Below, one piece after another: positions 1-8,714 of a stretch of DNA of 64,000 bases (within the stretch, counting starts at the first letter, position 1; each line of letters opens with the position of its first letter). The translations under genes and the position numbers were made by a program. The notes under the pieces are model-generated. The model searched no databases. It saw only the letters and a program-made list of their open reading frames with translations, and was not told the DNA's origin. Source of the DNA: Paenibacillus paridis (GTDB lineage: Bacteria > Bacillota > Bacilli > Paenibacillales > Paenibacillaceae); the NCBI RefSeq assembly GCF_006345825.1, contig NZ_VCIX01000092.1:496001-560000 (forward strand). The letters run 5' to 3'.

Positions 1-510
1 TAAAGGGTGGAAAATCCTTGCAGGGCAGGGTCCAATCTTGGAATTAGAAAATCATGCAATGCTTCAGTGTCTATGCCCTTATGATTCATGAATTGCCTAC
101 TATGGGATGTTTTTTTGTCTTCATATGAGAGCTTCACCTACTCATGCTTACTATCAAGGAGTAATCGAATGGAGAAAAATATACTTGAAATTAAGAGGAA
201 ACAGCCTAATACGTTCCATAAGATCAATAACATTTTTACAAGTCTCCCTTGAAGTTTTATTTCATCTGCAGAAATTAATTCTTTTGATACCTAAGACACA
301 AGGGGTGGTTTGATTAGGGTGGTTCGAAATACTTAGATTATCCGATATTCTTTATTATAAATAACGAAAATGGCTTATTCTAGATGAAGAAGCGCACTTG
401 AAATCAGGCTCTTTCGTCATTTTTCGACTTTTTAGCCTTGTTCGTATGACTAAAGTCATGTTTATGGTAAAATACGGTGTAAATCTATCATTCCGTGCGA
501 GGGCATAACT
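1..510. other. upstream region without a convincing gene
   Basis: No convincing gene was found. A 27-residue frame starts at 169 behind an AAGGAG-like site but resembles nothing known, and the longer frame at 107-313 has no ribosome site. The stretch just before the kinase gene at 511 is AT-rich and holds an inverted repeat, listed separately. Confidence 0.5.
446..459. promoter_or_regulatory. inverted repeat, candidate response-regulator operator
   Basis: ATGACT and AGTCAT are separated by 2 bases, a perfect 6-2-6 inverted repeat about 50 bp before the kinase gene. NarL/LiaR/DesR-type regulators bind short inverted repeats near their own promoters, so autoregulation by the regulator at 1676 is a reasonable inference. 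No binding data are available. Confidence 0.35.
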
Positions 511-1683
511 ATGGATGTACAATTAAATAATAAAATGACTCATCTCTTATATGTTATTGTCATCGGTGCGACGGTCTGCCTAATGTTCCATGCAGCTAAG
601 CTATCAGCGTGGCTTGTCTTGTTGTTATTCGGATATGTATCAGTTGTCTTCATTCGGGATTACATCATGAAGGTCAATCTGGAGGGAATGGCCGGGCTCC
701 TTTTTTTATCTTTTCAATTAGCATTGGCGACTGTCCTATCGATCGGATCAGAAAGCTTTTTTGCCCAAATCTACATTTTGGTGCTTGTTGGAGAATTTAG
801 TTTTCATCGCAGCAGAATCCATTCGATTATCTTTACGATGATGAGCTATATTAGTTGTGTACTGGGCCTTTATATTTATCGTCAGTTCCCGCCCTTTAAT
901 GAGATCGTTTATATTTTGCCTCGGATCATCGAGTACTTTGCCATTTTTGGGGTAAGCCAACTCGCGAAAATTGCTTTTCAGCAAAAAAATCAGTTAGCTA
1001 GAGACAATGAGCAGTTGCGAATCGCCTCCATCGCGTTAGAAAAGAAAACACAATTACAAGAACGGACTAGAATCTCCCGAGAAATTCATGATTCGGTTGG
1101 CCATACGCTAACCTCAGCATTAACCGGCCTGCAAACAGCGGCGCATGCCATCGAGAAAAATCATTATTCCATTGCGAAAGAGATGATCGAACGAACGAAA
1201 GAATATATTATGAGCGGATTGGACGATGTTCGAAGCTCGGTGCATTTATTGCATGAAAATAGTTTGGATGAGCCGTTTATCCCCGAGCTTATCAAGTTGA
1301 TCAACGATACTATGAAGCAGACAAGAGTGGAAATCGCTTGCGAAATAGACCCCAATTTGCCTGATCTGCTGCCCATGATCGAGTTGACGATTTACCGGGC
1401 TTTACAAGAGGGACTGACTAATGGCATACGTCACGGCTCCAGCACCTATTTTCACTTTCTGTTGACTTATCGAGAGGAGTGCATCAGATTTAGTTTATCC
1501 AATAATGGCAAACCTCCAGCTGCATTTGTTCCGGGATTTGGTTTGAAGGCTATGAGTGAACGAGTAAAGGAAATTGGCGGAGAGTTAGCGATTTTGAACA
1601 AGGGCTCTTCCGAAGGTGTAACGCTGGACATTAGCATACCTTTTCAGCTGGAAAAGACAGAACGGAGTGAGCAAATTGTCTAA
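511..1683 (+). CDS. NarL-type sensor histidine kinase
   Basis: Membrane sensor kinase of the DesK/LiaS/YvfT type. Residues about 1-165 are a run of hydrophobic segments (roughly five or six membrane helices) with little extracellular sequence, so the signal is probably sensed in the membrane. A short coiled linker leads to a HisKA_3 dimerization domain with the motif SREIHDSVGH, where His193 is the expected phosphorylation site. The C-terminal ATPase domain shows an N-box-like EGLTNGIRHG and a G-box GFGLKAMSERV. The gene overlaps the response regulator by a few bases and sits before a DrrAB-like exporter, a layout like B. subtilis yvfRSTU. The stimulus cannot be read from the sequence; membrane stress or a toxic compound is only an inference. 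Confidence 0.9.
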   Translation: MDVQLNNKMTHLLYVIVIGATVCLMFHAAKLSAWLVLLLFGYVSVVFIRDYIMKVNLEGMAGLLFLSFQLALATVLSIGSESFFAQIYILVLVGEFSFHRSRIHSIIFTMMSYISCVLGLYIYRQFPPFNEIVYILPRIIEYFAIFGVSQLAKIAFQQKNQLARDNEQLRIASIALEKKTQLQERTRISREIHDSVGHTLTSALTGLQTAAHAIEKNHYSIAKEMIERTKEYIMSGLDDVRSSVHLLHENSLDEPFIPELIKLINDTMKQTRVEIACEIDPNLPDLLPMIELTIYRALQEGLTNGIRHGSSTYFHFLLTYREECIRFSLSNNGKPPAAFVPGFGLKAMSERVKEIGGELAILNKGSSEGVTLDISIPFQLEKTERSEQIV

Positions 1684-2362
1684 AAGAACCATTTTAATTG
1701 CCGATGATCAGCCTTTGATTCGAGACGGTTTGGCCGCCATTTTGAATATGGAGGACGAATATACGGTCGTGGCTACCACGGGAGACGGATTGGCAACGAT
1801 TGCGCAAGTGCGATTGCACCAGCCAGAGCTTGTTTTGATGGACATCCATATGCCGAAGCTTGATGGCTTGGAAGCAACCAAACGCATCAAATCGGAATTT
1901 CCGGATATCAAAGTGCTGATTCTGACAACCTTCGAGGATGAAGAGTACATATGGGATGCGATCCGTCACGGAGCTAGCGGTTTTTTGGTCAAGGGGGTAG
2001 AGACGAAGACACTTTTCTCCACGGTTCAGGACTGTTTAGAGGGGAGAATTAATTATCCCAATCGCATTCAGTCCCGTCTTGTTCAAGCTCTTCATTCCTC
2101 AGAGCAGTATGAACAACGATCATCCCACGTAACATTCGAACAAGGCTCGGAGCAACGGACGGACGACAAGCTGGATAGCTTGTCCATACAGGAACGAAAC
2201 ATTGTTAGCAAACTGAAACAAGGAAAGTCTAATCAAGCGATCGCCTCTGAATTGTTCTTAACGACCGGTACCGTAAAAAATTATTTAAGCACGATTTACA
2301 AAAAATTGAACGTTTCTAGCAGAACCGAAGCTATCGCATATCTTCATGATGCTATTCCCTAA
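1676..2362 (+). CDS. NarL/FixJ-type response regulator
   Basis: Partner of the kinase at 511. An N-terminal receiver domain (about residues 1-120) has the acidic pair in IADDQ and the phosphoacceptor Asp56 in LMDIHMPKLDG. After a linker a LuxR-type helix-turn-helix fills about residues 165-228 (LSIQERNIVSKLKQGKSNQA, then a TVKNYLSTIYKKL recognition region). The reading frame also allows a GTG at 1667, but GGAG at 1664-1667 lies 8 bases before the TTG at 1676, so the TTG start is preferred. That start overlaps the end of the kinase gene, implying translational coupling. It probably controls its own operon and the exporter at 2507. Confidence 0.88.
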   Translation: MSKRTILIADDQPLIRDGLAAILNMEDEYTVVATTGDGLATIAQVRLHQPELVLMDIHMPKLDGLEATKRIKSEFPDIKVLILTTFEDEEYIWDAIRHGASGFLVKGVETKTLFSTVQDCLEGRINYPNRIQSRLVQALHSSEQYEQRSSHVTFEQGSEQRTDDKLDSLSIQERNIVSKLKQGKSNQAIASELFLTTGTVKNYLSTIYKKLNVSSRTEAIAYLHDAIP

Positions 2363-2396
2363 TCCTTTCAATGAATCATGGACAGGTGACAAGCCT

Positions 2397-2423
2397 ATCC
2401 TTTTATTGTAAAGGATTTTTTTT
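2397..2423 (+). terminator. Rho-independent terminator
   Basis: The stem ATCCTTT/AAAGGAT with a 6-base loop is followed by a run of eight T. It separates the two-component genes from the exporter genes. Confidence 0.75.
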
Positions 2424-2451
2424 GCGCGATTTCGCCGCCCTCGTTTATATT
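2422..2451 (+). promoter_or_regulatory. putative sigma-A promoter of the exporter genes
   Basis: TTGCGC and TATATT are spaced by 18 bases, directly after the terminator and about 55 bases before the ATP-binding gene. The -35 box is imperfect. Confidence 0.4.
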
Positions 2452-2506
2452 CCGTTTAAAAACGCGAGTTAGGATGACTACATCATCTGATAATGGAGGA
2501 ATTGCA

Positions 2507-3538
2507 ATGGATCTGGTTTACAAGAAGAGAAAAGAGCCGAACAATGGCGATTTGGCAGTTGAAGCGAGCGGGCTCGTCAAAACGTTCGGTCATTTTAAAG
2601 CGGTAGACGGTGTGGATTTGAACGTGCGGGCCGGTACGATTTACGGGGTGCTTGGACCAAATGGAGCGGGCAAGACTACAACGATCAGAATGCTGGCGAC
2701 CTTACTGCGAGCGGATGCAGGCTCAGCACGGATTTTTGGGCATGATGTGGTGAAGGAGTCGCAAATCGTACGTCAATTAATTGGAGTAACTGGACAGTAT
2801 GCCTCGGTAGACGAATCGCTTAGCGCTACAGAAAATCTGATTATTTTCTCAAGACTGCTGGGACTGGGACGTGCAGAAGCTCGGCGAAAGGCTGGAGAGC
2901 TGCTTGAGGAATTCGGTTTGACGGAGGCAGCGAAGCGGCCGCTCAAAAACTTCTCCGGCGGCATGCGCCGCAGGCTGGATCTGGCGGCGAGCCTGATTGC
3001 GCAGCCACCGCTGCTTTTCCTGGATGAACCGACAACGGGGCTGGACCCGCGAACGCGTGCACAAATGTGGGATACGATTCGCCGGCTTGTAAAAACGGGA
3101 TCGACCGTGCTGCTAACGACGCAGTACCTCGAAGAAGCAGATCAATTGGCAGACCGGATCGCAGTCATCGATCATGGACGGGTCGTGGCTGAAGGCACGC
3201 TGGATGAGCTGAAAGCTTCTGTGGGCACCTCTTCGTTGCAATTAAAAGTGACCCGTGAAGAGGATTTCGTTATCGCCCGTAGGACGGTGGAGCAGGTGCT
3301 TGGCATTCAGTTAATGGTGTCGCATGATGCAGGGAAGATAACTGCGCCGCTTGTCAATGTCGACCGGGTCACGGATGTGCTTAACGCACTTCGCGAAGCG
3401 GGGGTCCACTTAGCCGAGATGAGTGTGCAGAAGCCGACTCTTGATGAGGTGTTTCTTACGATTACAGGCCATGGCGTTACGGAAGATTCGGCAGTGGCTT
3501 CCACTGAAACGAAGAAAGCGGAGGTGGCAGGAGTATGA
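2507..3538 (+). CDS. DrrA-like ABC transporter ATP-binding protein
   Basis: ATPase subunit of a drug or lipid exporter of the daunorubicin-resistance (DrrA) family. It contains the Walker A motif GPNGAGKTT, an ABC signature SGGMRRRLDLA, Walker B LLFLDEPTTGLDP and a switch-region QYLEEAD with TT before it, followed by a C-terminal extension of about 100 residues typical of DrrA-like ATPases (VSVQKPTLDEVFL-like ending). An in-frame ATG exists at 2474, but GGAGGA at 2495-2500 points to the ATG at 2507, giving 343 residues. It overlaps the permease gene by four bases (ATGA), so the two are translationally coupled. The substrate is unknown. Confidence 0.93.
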   Translation: MDLVYKKRKEPNNGDLAVEASGLVKTFGHFKAVDGVDLNVRAGTIYGVLGPNGAGKTTTIRMLATLLRADAGSARIFGHDVVKESQIVRQLIGVTGQYASVDESLSATENLIIFSRLLGLGRAEARRKAGELLEEFGLTEAAKRPLKNFSGGMRRRLDLAASLIAQPPLLFLDEPTTGLDPRTRAQMWDTIRRLVKTGSTVLLTTQYLEEADQLADRIAVIDHGRVVAEGTLDELKASVGTSSLQLKVTREEDFVIARRTVEQVLGIQLMVSHDAGKITAPLVNVDRVTDVLNALREAGVHLAEMSVQKPTLDEVFLTITGHGVTEDSAVASTETKKAEVAGV

Positions 3539-4350
3539 GCACAACTTCAATGAAATCAGGCGCCGCTCGCGAGCTGAAAAACCATACGAGCTTGGGTCAG
3601 ACGATACGGAATTCACTAACTATGGCCTATCGAGGTTTACTGAAAATACGCCGGACGCCGGAGCAGCTATTTGACGTCACGCTTCAGCCGATTATTTTCA
3701 CATTGATGTTTACGTACATCTTCGGCGGAGCGATCTCCGGCGATGTGGCTAGTTATTTGCCCGTTATTATTCCGGGGATCCTCGTGCAGACGGTCATTAC
3801 CACTTCGATTGTCACTGGGGTACAGCTGCGTGAAGATATGGATAAAGGCGTATTTGACCGCTTCAAGTCACTGCCTATCGCGCGTATTGCTCCGCTCGCG
3901 GGAGCTTTGCTTGCCGATACCGTTCGGTATACGATAGCGACGGCTCTGACATTTACGATGGGTTATATCATGGGTTACCGGCCCGAGGGCGGCCTGGAGC
4001 ATGTCGCTCTTGCAGGCATCTTAGTCATTGTATGCGCTTGGGCGATTAGTTGGATCTTTGCTTTCTTTGGTGTAATTGCACGCACGGCTTCAAGCGTTCA
4101 GGGCATATCGATGCTCGTGCTTTTCCCGCTAACATTTCTCTCCAACGCGTTCGTGCCAGTGGACACGATGCCTAAATGGCTGCAATGGTTTGTTGACATT
4201 AATCCCGTCTCGCATCTTGTAACGGCGGTTCGCGATCTTGCTAACGCAGGTACAGTAGGGTGGGATCTTGGCATCTCGCTGATCGGTGCGGCGGTCATTG
4301 TGGCGATCTTTGCACCCATCACGGTACGCGCTTATATGCGCCGGACGTAG
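3535..4350 (+). CDS. DrrB-like ABC-2 type permease
   Basis: Membrane subunit of the exporter, of the ABC-2/DrrB family. A cytoplasmic N-terminus of about 50 residues containing RTPEQLFDVTLQPIIF precedes six predicted membrane helices. The LPVIIPGILVQT segment and the late LSNAFVPVDTMPKWLQWFVDINPVSH segment are characteristic of DrrB-like permeases. The length of 271 residues is normal for the family. It starts inside the stop region of the ATPase gene and ends before a strong terminator, so the exporter operon has just these two genes. Confidence 0.92.
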   Translation: MSTTSMKSGAARELKNHTSLGQTIRNSLTMAYRGLLKIRRTPEQLFDVTLQPIIFTLMFTYIFGGAISGDVASYLPVIIPGILVQTVITTSIVTGVQLREDMDKGVFDRFKSLPIARIAPLAGALLADTVRYTIATALTFTMGYIMGYRPEGGLEHVALAGILVIVCAWAISWIFAFFGVIARTASSVQGISMLVLFPLTFLSNAFVPVDTMPKWLQWFVDINPVSHLVTAVRDLANAGTVGWDLGISLIGAAVIVAIFAPITVRAYMRRT

Positions 4351-4383
4351 CATTGCTATTAACAGACGAACGTTTATATTCAG

Positions 4384-4428
4384 AAAAAAAGCTGATCTAC
4401 GGAGTGAAATCCGGAGATCAGCTTTTTT
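4384..4428 (+). terminator. Rho-independent terminator
   Basis: AAAAAAGCTGATCT-CGGA pairs with TCCG-AGATCAGCTTTTTT, a long stem with one mismatch. It ends the exporter operon and its A-rich side allows action on both strands. Confidence 0.85.
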
Positions 4429-4490
4429 GAATGGGGAGGAAACAGGCTTCAGTGGCTTTGGATTTAGTGGATAGATTGGTGATACCAGTG

Positions 4491-4506
4491 ATCATTTTTT
4501 AATGAT
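4491..4506. promoter_or_regulatory. inverted repeat before the YesM gene
   Basis: ATCATT-TTTT-AATGAT is a perfect 6-4-6 inverted repeat just before the putative promoter at 4517. It could be an operator, but AT-rich palindromes arise easily by chance. Confidence 0.25.
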
Positions 4507-4516
4507 ATACTTCCTA

Positions 4517-4544
4517 TTGAAAACCGGCTTGTGAAAAGTAGAAT
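4517..4544 (+). promoter_or_regulatory. putative sigma-A promoter for the locus 1 kinase
   Basis: TTGAAA and TAGAAT are spaced by 16 bases and lie about 70 bases before the kinase start. Confidence 0.45.
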
Positions 4545-4613
4545 CATATGGCTTTAAACATGAAGGCGCTCCCATGGAGCAAATGAAAATATCGGCATTC
4601 GGGGGATGGTAGC

Positions 4614-6401
4614 ATGAGGCGAAATAAAAATTGGTTTTCAGATTTAAGTATTCGTTATAAGCTGTTTGCCTCGTATGTGCTTGTCATCATGATTCCATTT
4701 ATGCTTCTTCTCATTATCCATATTAACTTAACCCAGCGCGAGAACAAAGAAACCGCGGTATATGCCTCACATAAGATGCTTGACGAGTCGAAATCCTATT
4801 TGGAGTACAAGGCACAGGCAATAACGGAAGTGCTTAATTTTATTGGGTTCAATTCGCTAGTACAAGTGGGAGTTACAGCCGATTCTTTGCAATACGAGGA
4901 TGTTAACCTCTGGCATCAAGATGCGCTCCAATTGTCGCGTCTAATAAACCAATTCCGTTATAACGATGATATCGATACCATTCAAATTTATATGAGGCAG
5001 GGTCTTGCGGGAGCGACCGAGAGTTCCGAGTTTTTGGATATTAGTAAGGTGGAGTTTATGACGTGGTTTCAGGATTTCTCCGCCTCGAAATCGGTTTTTG
5101 CATGGCTTCCTTCAACGTTATTGGACGAGGAAGCGGACCCAAGTGAGCTGACGGTTCTGCGCAAAGTGCCGAATGCCCACAACATTCAACAGTTTGACGG
5201 CATCGTGAGGGCACGTGTGAAACCGAGTGCCATGCAATCCGTGTTGGATCATGCCATTTTGTTTCCCCATGCAGCTTCACTCTTGTTCAATGATCGAGGG
5301 GATGATCTAAGCCAATCCGAGCAGTTTCCCTATGAGGCTGATTTGGTGAAAGATCTGCGTGATTTGTTTTTTCAAACGGATCATGGAGACAACTATTTCG
5401 AAGACAACTATCGGATGGATGGGAAACGATATCTATTGGGCATAATGGCCATTCCGAATACCGATATGAAATTAGCGCTAATTGTTCCACACTCAGATAT
5501 ATCGCTTTCCAGCACGAAAGCTCGCAATCGGATTGTCACAATCTTTCTGTTAGTTGTGCCCTTCATGCTTCCATTGTCATTTTTTGTAGCGGCAACGGCA
5601 ACGAAGCGAATTCGGCGTCTGATCGTTCATGTCCGTAAAGTGAAGCATGGTCAATTCCAAATTGCACTACTTCCCGCGAGTGAAGATGAGATAGGCGAGT
5701 TAACGCATAACTTCAATGTAATGGTACAAAATATTTCGGGCTTAATGGATGAAACGTACACGTTAGGCCGAGAAGTGAAAAATAAGGAGCTGTTGGCGCT
5801 GCAGGCCCAGATTAACCCTCACTTCTTGTATAATACGCTTGAACTTATTAATGTTATGGCAATCGAGTCAGGGTCCAAAGATATAAAGCAGGTGGTAGAT
5901 GAATTGGCCATATTTTATAAGCTAAGTCTATCTAACGGCAAAGAATTTGTGACGCTTGAGAGTGAACTGCAGCATATCGAAGCTTATGTTCGGATACAAA
6001 ATATGAGATTCGGAAATCCCATTCGATTGGAGCTCGAAGTTTCGCGGGAGCTGTTCTTGTGTGAGCTTCCAAAAATTCTTTTGCAGCCTCTCGTGGAAAA
6101 TGCGATTTTGCACGGAATTTTGGAGAAGGAAAACGAAGAGGGCACGATACGAGTATCCGCATGGACGGAGAAAGGCGATGTTATCCTTGAAGTGATGGAT
6201 GATGGCGTCGGTATGGATGAAGGAAAACAGAGTGCTATATTAACAGGACAAAACGTAAGCACTAAAGGCGGGGGTTATGGAGTGCGAAATATCAATGAAC
6301 GTTTGCAGCTGTCATATGGACCCTTGTACGGTTTGAAATATGAGAGCACACTCGGCCAAGGCACAAAGGTGCTTCTGCGAGTCCCACTAAGGAAAATATA
6401 G
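4614..6401 (+). CDS. YesM-type sensor histidine kinase
   Basis: Membrane sensor kinase controlling sugar-uptake locus 1. A first membrane helix at about residues 17-38 and a second at about 304-326 enclose a large extracellular sensing domain. A HAMP linker follows (ATATKRIRRLI to LTHNFN), then the His_kinase domain with His403 in NPHFLYNTLE and a HATPase_c domain with LVENAILHGI, DDGVGMD and GGYGVRNINERL. The length of 595 residues is normal for this class. The start is the ATG after GGGGGA at 4601-4606. A solute-binding lipoprotein follows 56 bases downstream with no terminator between, so the two are probably co-expressed. Its cognate regulator is most likely the YesN protein at 12482, at the other end of the locus. 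Confidence 0.92.
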   Translation: MRRNKNWFSDLSIRYKLFASYVLVIMIPFMLLLIIHINLTQRENKETAVYASHKMLDESKSYLEYKAQAITEVLNFIGFNSLVQVGVTADSLQYEDVNLWHQDALQLSRLINQFRYNDDIDTIQIYMRQGLAGATESSEFLDISKVEFMTWFQDFSASKSVFAWLPSTLLDEEADPSELTVLRKVPNAHNIQQFDGIVRARVKPSAMQSVLDHAILFPHAASLLFNDRGDDLSQSEQFPYEADLVKDLRDLFFQTDHGDNYFEDNYRMDGKRYLLGIMAIPNTDMKLALIVPHSDISLSSTKARNRIVTIFLLVVPFMLPLSFFVAATATKRIRRLIVHVRKVKHGQFQIALLPASEDEIGELTHNFNVMVQNISGLMDETYTLGREVKNKELLALQAQINPHFLYNTLELINVMAIESGSKDIKQVVDELAIFYKLSLSNGKEFVTLESELQHIEAYVRIQNMRFGNPIRLELEVSRELFLCELPKILLQPLVENAILHGILEKENEEGTIRVSAWTEKGDVILEVMDDGVGMDEGKQSAILTGQNVSTKGGGYGVRNINERLQLSYGPLYGLKYESTLGQGTKVLLRVPLRKI

Positions 6402-6457
6402 CACTATTCGGATGAGGTAAAGGTGAACAAAGGCAGAAGGAATAAGGAGGAATTGCG

Positions 6458-8008
6458 TTGGCTTTCGTAAAAAGAAGCATGTTTTTTTTGAGCATGCTTG
6501 CGCTCATCTTGACAGCATGTTCCAATCATAATCCTCAGTCGGACTTCAAAGCGGGCACCCAGAAATACGCAACAGAAGTGAAAATTACAGGATATTTAAT
6601 CGGTGAAGCTCCGAAAGGTATGCCCAGTGTGCTGCGAGCGCTTAATCATAAGCTGAAACAGGACATCAATGCGACTATCGAGTTGAATTATATCGGATGG
6701 GGAGACCTCGCGACGAAATATCCTTTTGTGCTGTCTTCTGGAAAAGAGATCGATTTTATTTTCGCGGCAGATTGGGCTTATTATATTTCGGAAGCAGCGA
6801 AAGGGGCTTTCCTGCCGCTCGATCCGGATTTGCTTAGAAAGCATATGCCTATGCATATGGAGAATATGCCGCAAGAAGCTTTACAGGCAGCTTACGTGAA
6901 TGGCGTACCTTATATGATTCCAACCTCCACGCCTGACAGGAAAGTCAGTATGGCTCTTTTCCGTAAAGATGTCATGGAACAGGCGGGTATGACCGAGATT
7001 ACGAAGTTTTCTGAAATCGAGCCTTATTTGTCAGCGGCAAAAAAGATGAGTCCGGACATGATCCCCCTTCATTTGGATTCACAATTCGAACTGCCTTTTC
7101 CGTATTTGTATCTAATGTCTGAGAAACTAGCCATGAGAGGAGCCCCTATTGACTCTGGAGATCCTATGTCACAAGGAATAACAGCAGACAATGAGGACCC
7201 CGCTGGTAAAATAATCAGTATGATAGATGAACCTGTTCTCAGCATTCAGAAGTTTGCGGCTAGGATAATGAAAGACTGGTACGATAAAGGTTATGTTAAT
7301 CGCAATCCATTCTCGAACAAAGTGCGCTCCAAAGATATTTTCTGTGAGGGGCTGACAGGTGTTGCATTTGGTAATTCTAATGATATGGTTTCCGTGTTTG
7401 ATGCTTGTGAGCGGAGGGGGATCGATGTCTATCCATTTCCGTTATTGTTTCCATCTGGTAAGGTTACACAGACAAGCTGGCTGAACAACGGTGTTGCGAT
7501 TGCTGCTAATTCTAAAAATCCGGAGCGTACAATGGAAGCTCTTGATTTAATAATGGAAGATCCCGATTATGTGAATCTGGCTTACTATGGCATGGAAGGA
7601 ACACACTATAAATTGACAGCTGAAGGAGCAATTGCGCATCTTGAATCATCGCTGTCTGGTGAAAACAGCTACCCTGTGGATGCTTCCGGCTTTTGGTTCG
7701 TAAATAAAGATCGTTTAAAGCCGATGTCGACGTGGACAGATTCTTACATCAAGCTTCAAGAGCAGATTAATGATTATTTAGAGCCAACCACCTATTTAGG
7801 CTTCTCGTTTAATCCGAGGGAGGTGAAAGCAGAAGTTGCTGCGATAAAGGCGGCTTCGACTCTTTATGCTCAGCCTATCTACATTGGTGCAGTGGATGAT
7901 ATAGACGCCTCATTCGAATTGTTAAAGGGCAAGTTGCAAGCTGCGGGTATTGATAAAGTAAAGCGGGAGGTTGAGAAGCAAGCGGCGGAATTTCTGGCGA
8001 GCCAATAA
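6458..8008 (+). CDS. extracellular sugar-binding lipoprotein, kinase-linked copy
   Basis: Lipoprotein of the CUT1 solute-binding type. A signal peptide ends in the lipobox LTAC with Cys21, and the C-terminal 130 or so residues look like the DUF3502 domain seen in this family (ending KLQAAGIDKVKREVEKQ). The start is a TTG placed 7 bases after AAGGAGG. It is a clear paralog of the protein at 10681 over its whole length; shared blocks include GEAPKGMP, ELNYIGWGD and YMIPT-TPDRKV. It lies between the kinase gene and a strong terminator, and the permease operon further on has its own binding protein. A role as a sensory binding protein feeding the kinase is therefore inferred; a plain second transport binding protein is the alternative. 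Confidence 0.9.
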   Translation: MAFVKRSMFFLSMLALILTACSNHNPQSDFKAGTQKYATEVKITGYLIGEAPKGMPSVLRALNHKLKQDINATIELNYIGWGDLATKYPFVLSSGKEIDFIFAADWAYYISEAAKGAFLPLDPDLLRKHMPMHMENMPQEALQAAYVNGVPYMIPTSTPDRKVSMALFRKDVMEQAGMTEITKFSEIEPYLSAAKKMSPDMIPLHLDSQFELPFPYLYLMSEKLAMRGAPIDSGDPMSQGITADNEDPAGKIISMIDEPVLSIQKFAARIMKDWYDKGYVNRNPFSNKVRSKDIFCEGLTGVAFGNSNDMVSVFDACERRGIDVYPFPLLFPSGKVTQTSWLNNGVAIAANSKNPERTMEALDLIMEDPDYVNLAYYGMEGTHYKLTAEGAIAHLESSLSGENSYPVDASGFWFVNKDRLKPMSTWTDSYIKLQEQINDYLEPTTYLGFSFNPREVKAEVAAIKAASTLYAQPIYIGAVDDIDASFELLKGKLQAAGIDKVKREVEKQAAEFLASQ

Positions 8009-8029
8009 GCATATCTATTCTCATCCATT

Positions 8030-8072
8030 GAAGCCTGCCTGGCGTATTTCGTCAGAGCAGGCTTCTTTTTTT
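8030..8072 (+). terminator. Rho-independent terminator
   Basis: GAAGCCTGC pairs with GCAGGCTTC and is followed by a run of T. It closes the kinase/binding-protein unit before the permease genes. Confidence 0.85.
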
Positions 8073-8178
8073 GAAAATATAGGAAGCATACCACTTCGCT
8101 ATCCCTTCTCTACATTTCTCGGAATGTACCGCGCTGGCCCGCTAATCTACGGCGATAGTCGTTTCACCTTGGTTATGA

Positions 8179-8616
8179 CTAATTTTTAATTAGCGTCCAA
8201 TCATCCACTTTCACCCAATTATTCGCATTCGCAACCGAGTAAACCCCTATTTGGGCCGAACCGTTCGTTATCAAGATATTGGAGATCGTTGTCTGCGTCT
8301 AACTGCCGCTCCCTATGCTCCATGTTCCCGCTGCAGCATCCAAATTAAATTGACTTACTGATCCATTGGTAGCCCCATTAATTACATTTCCCTCGAAGGT
8401 CCAATTAACTAAATCTGTCGAGGAATAGCAGGTAACCGAATTAATGCTTGTGTCGCTGTTTTTGGAGGCTGGATTATTATAGTAGGTTACAGCGCCGTTA
8501 TATTTAACCCCATACCAGTAATACGTATTTCCTACCTTTTGTATGAAGATCCGGTAACCGGTTTTCATTTGCAACATCCTCTCAAATTGGGATCGTGGTG
8601 TTTCTAAAGTTTTCAA
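8179..8616 (-). pseudogene. decayed GH43-like carbohydrate-active gene fragment
   Basis: On the minus strand, a frame from about 8616 reads VGNTYYWYGVKYNGA and later YSSTDLVNWTFEGN, as in glycoside hydrolase family 43 enzymes close to their N-terminus. It ends at an in-frame TAG at 8299-8301. The same frame stays open after that stop for 39 more codons to a TAG at 8179-8181, reading TISNILITNGSAQIGVYSVA and NNWVKVDDWTLIKN, like the C-terminal sugar-binding module of secreted Paenibacillus enzymes. The catalytic middle and the signal peptide are absent. The best reading is a large internal deletion, loss of the 5' end and one nonsense mutation. It lies inside a sugar-uptake locus, so it may once have encoded the matching hydrolase. 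Confidence 0.72.
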
Positions 8617-8714
8617 AGATTATCATAACTTTTGATCGTATCGAGAGATTCTTGAATTTATTAGGATAGAGAGGTAGACATCAGCAGAATGAAACGAAAC
8701 GGAAGGTGATGAAG

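Noticed and set aside
169..252. 27-residue frame behind AAGGAG
   Set aside because: Reasonable ribosome site but too short and unrecognizable to call a gene; could be a remnant.
107..313. 68-codon frame at the left end
   Set aside because: No ribosome site, atypical composition and no recognizable similarity.
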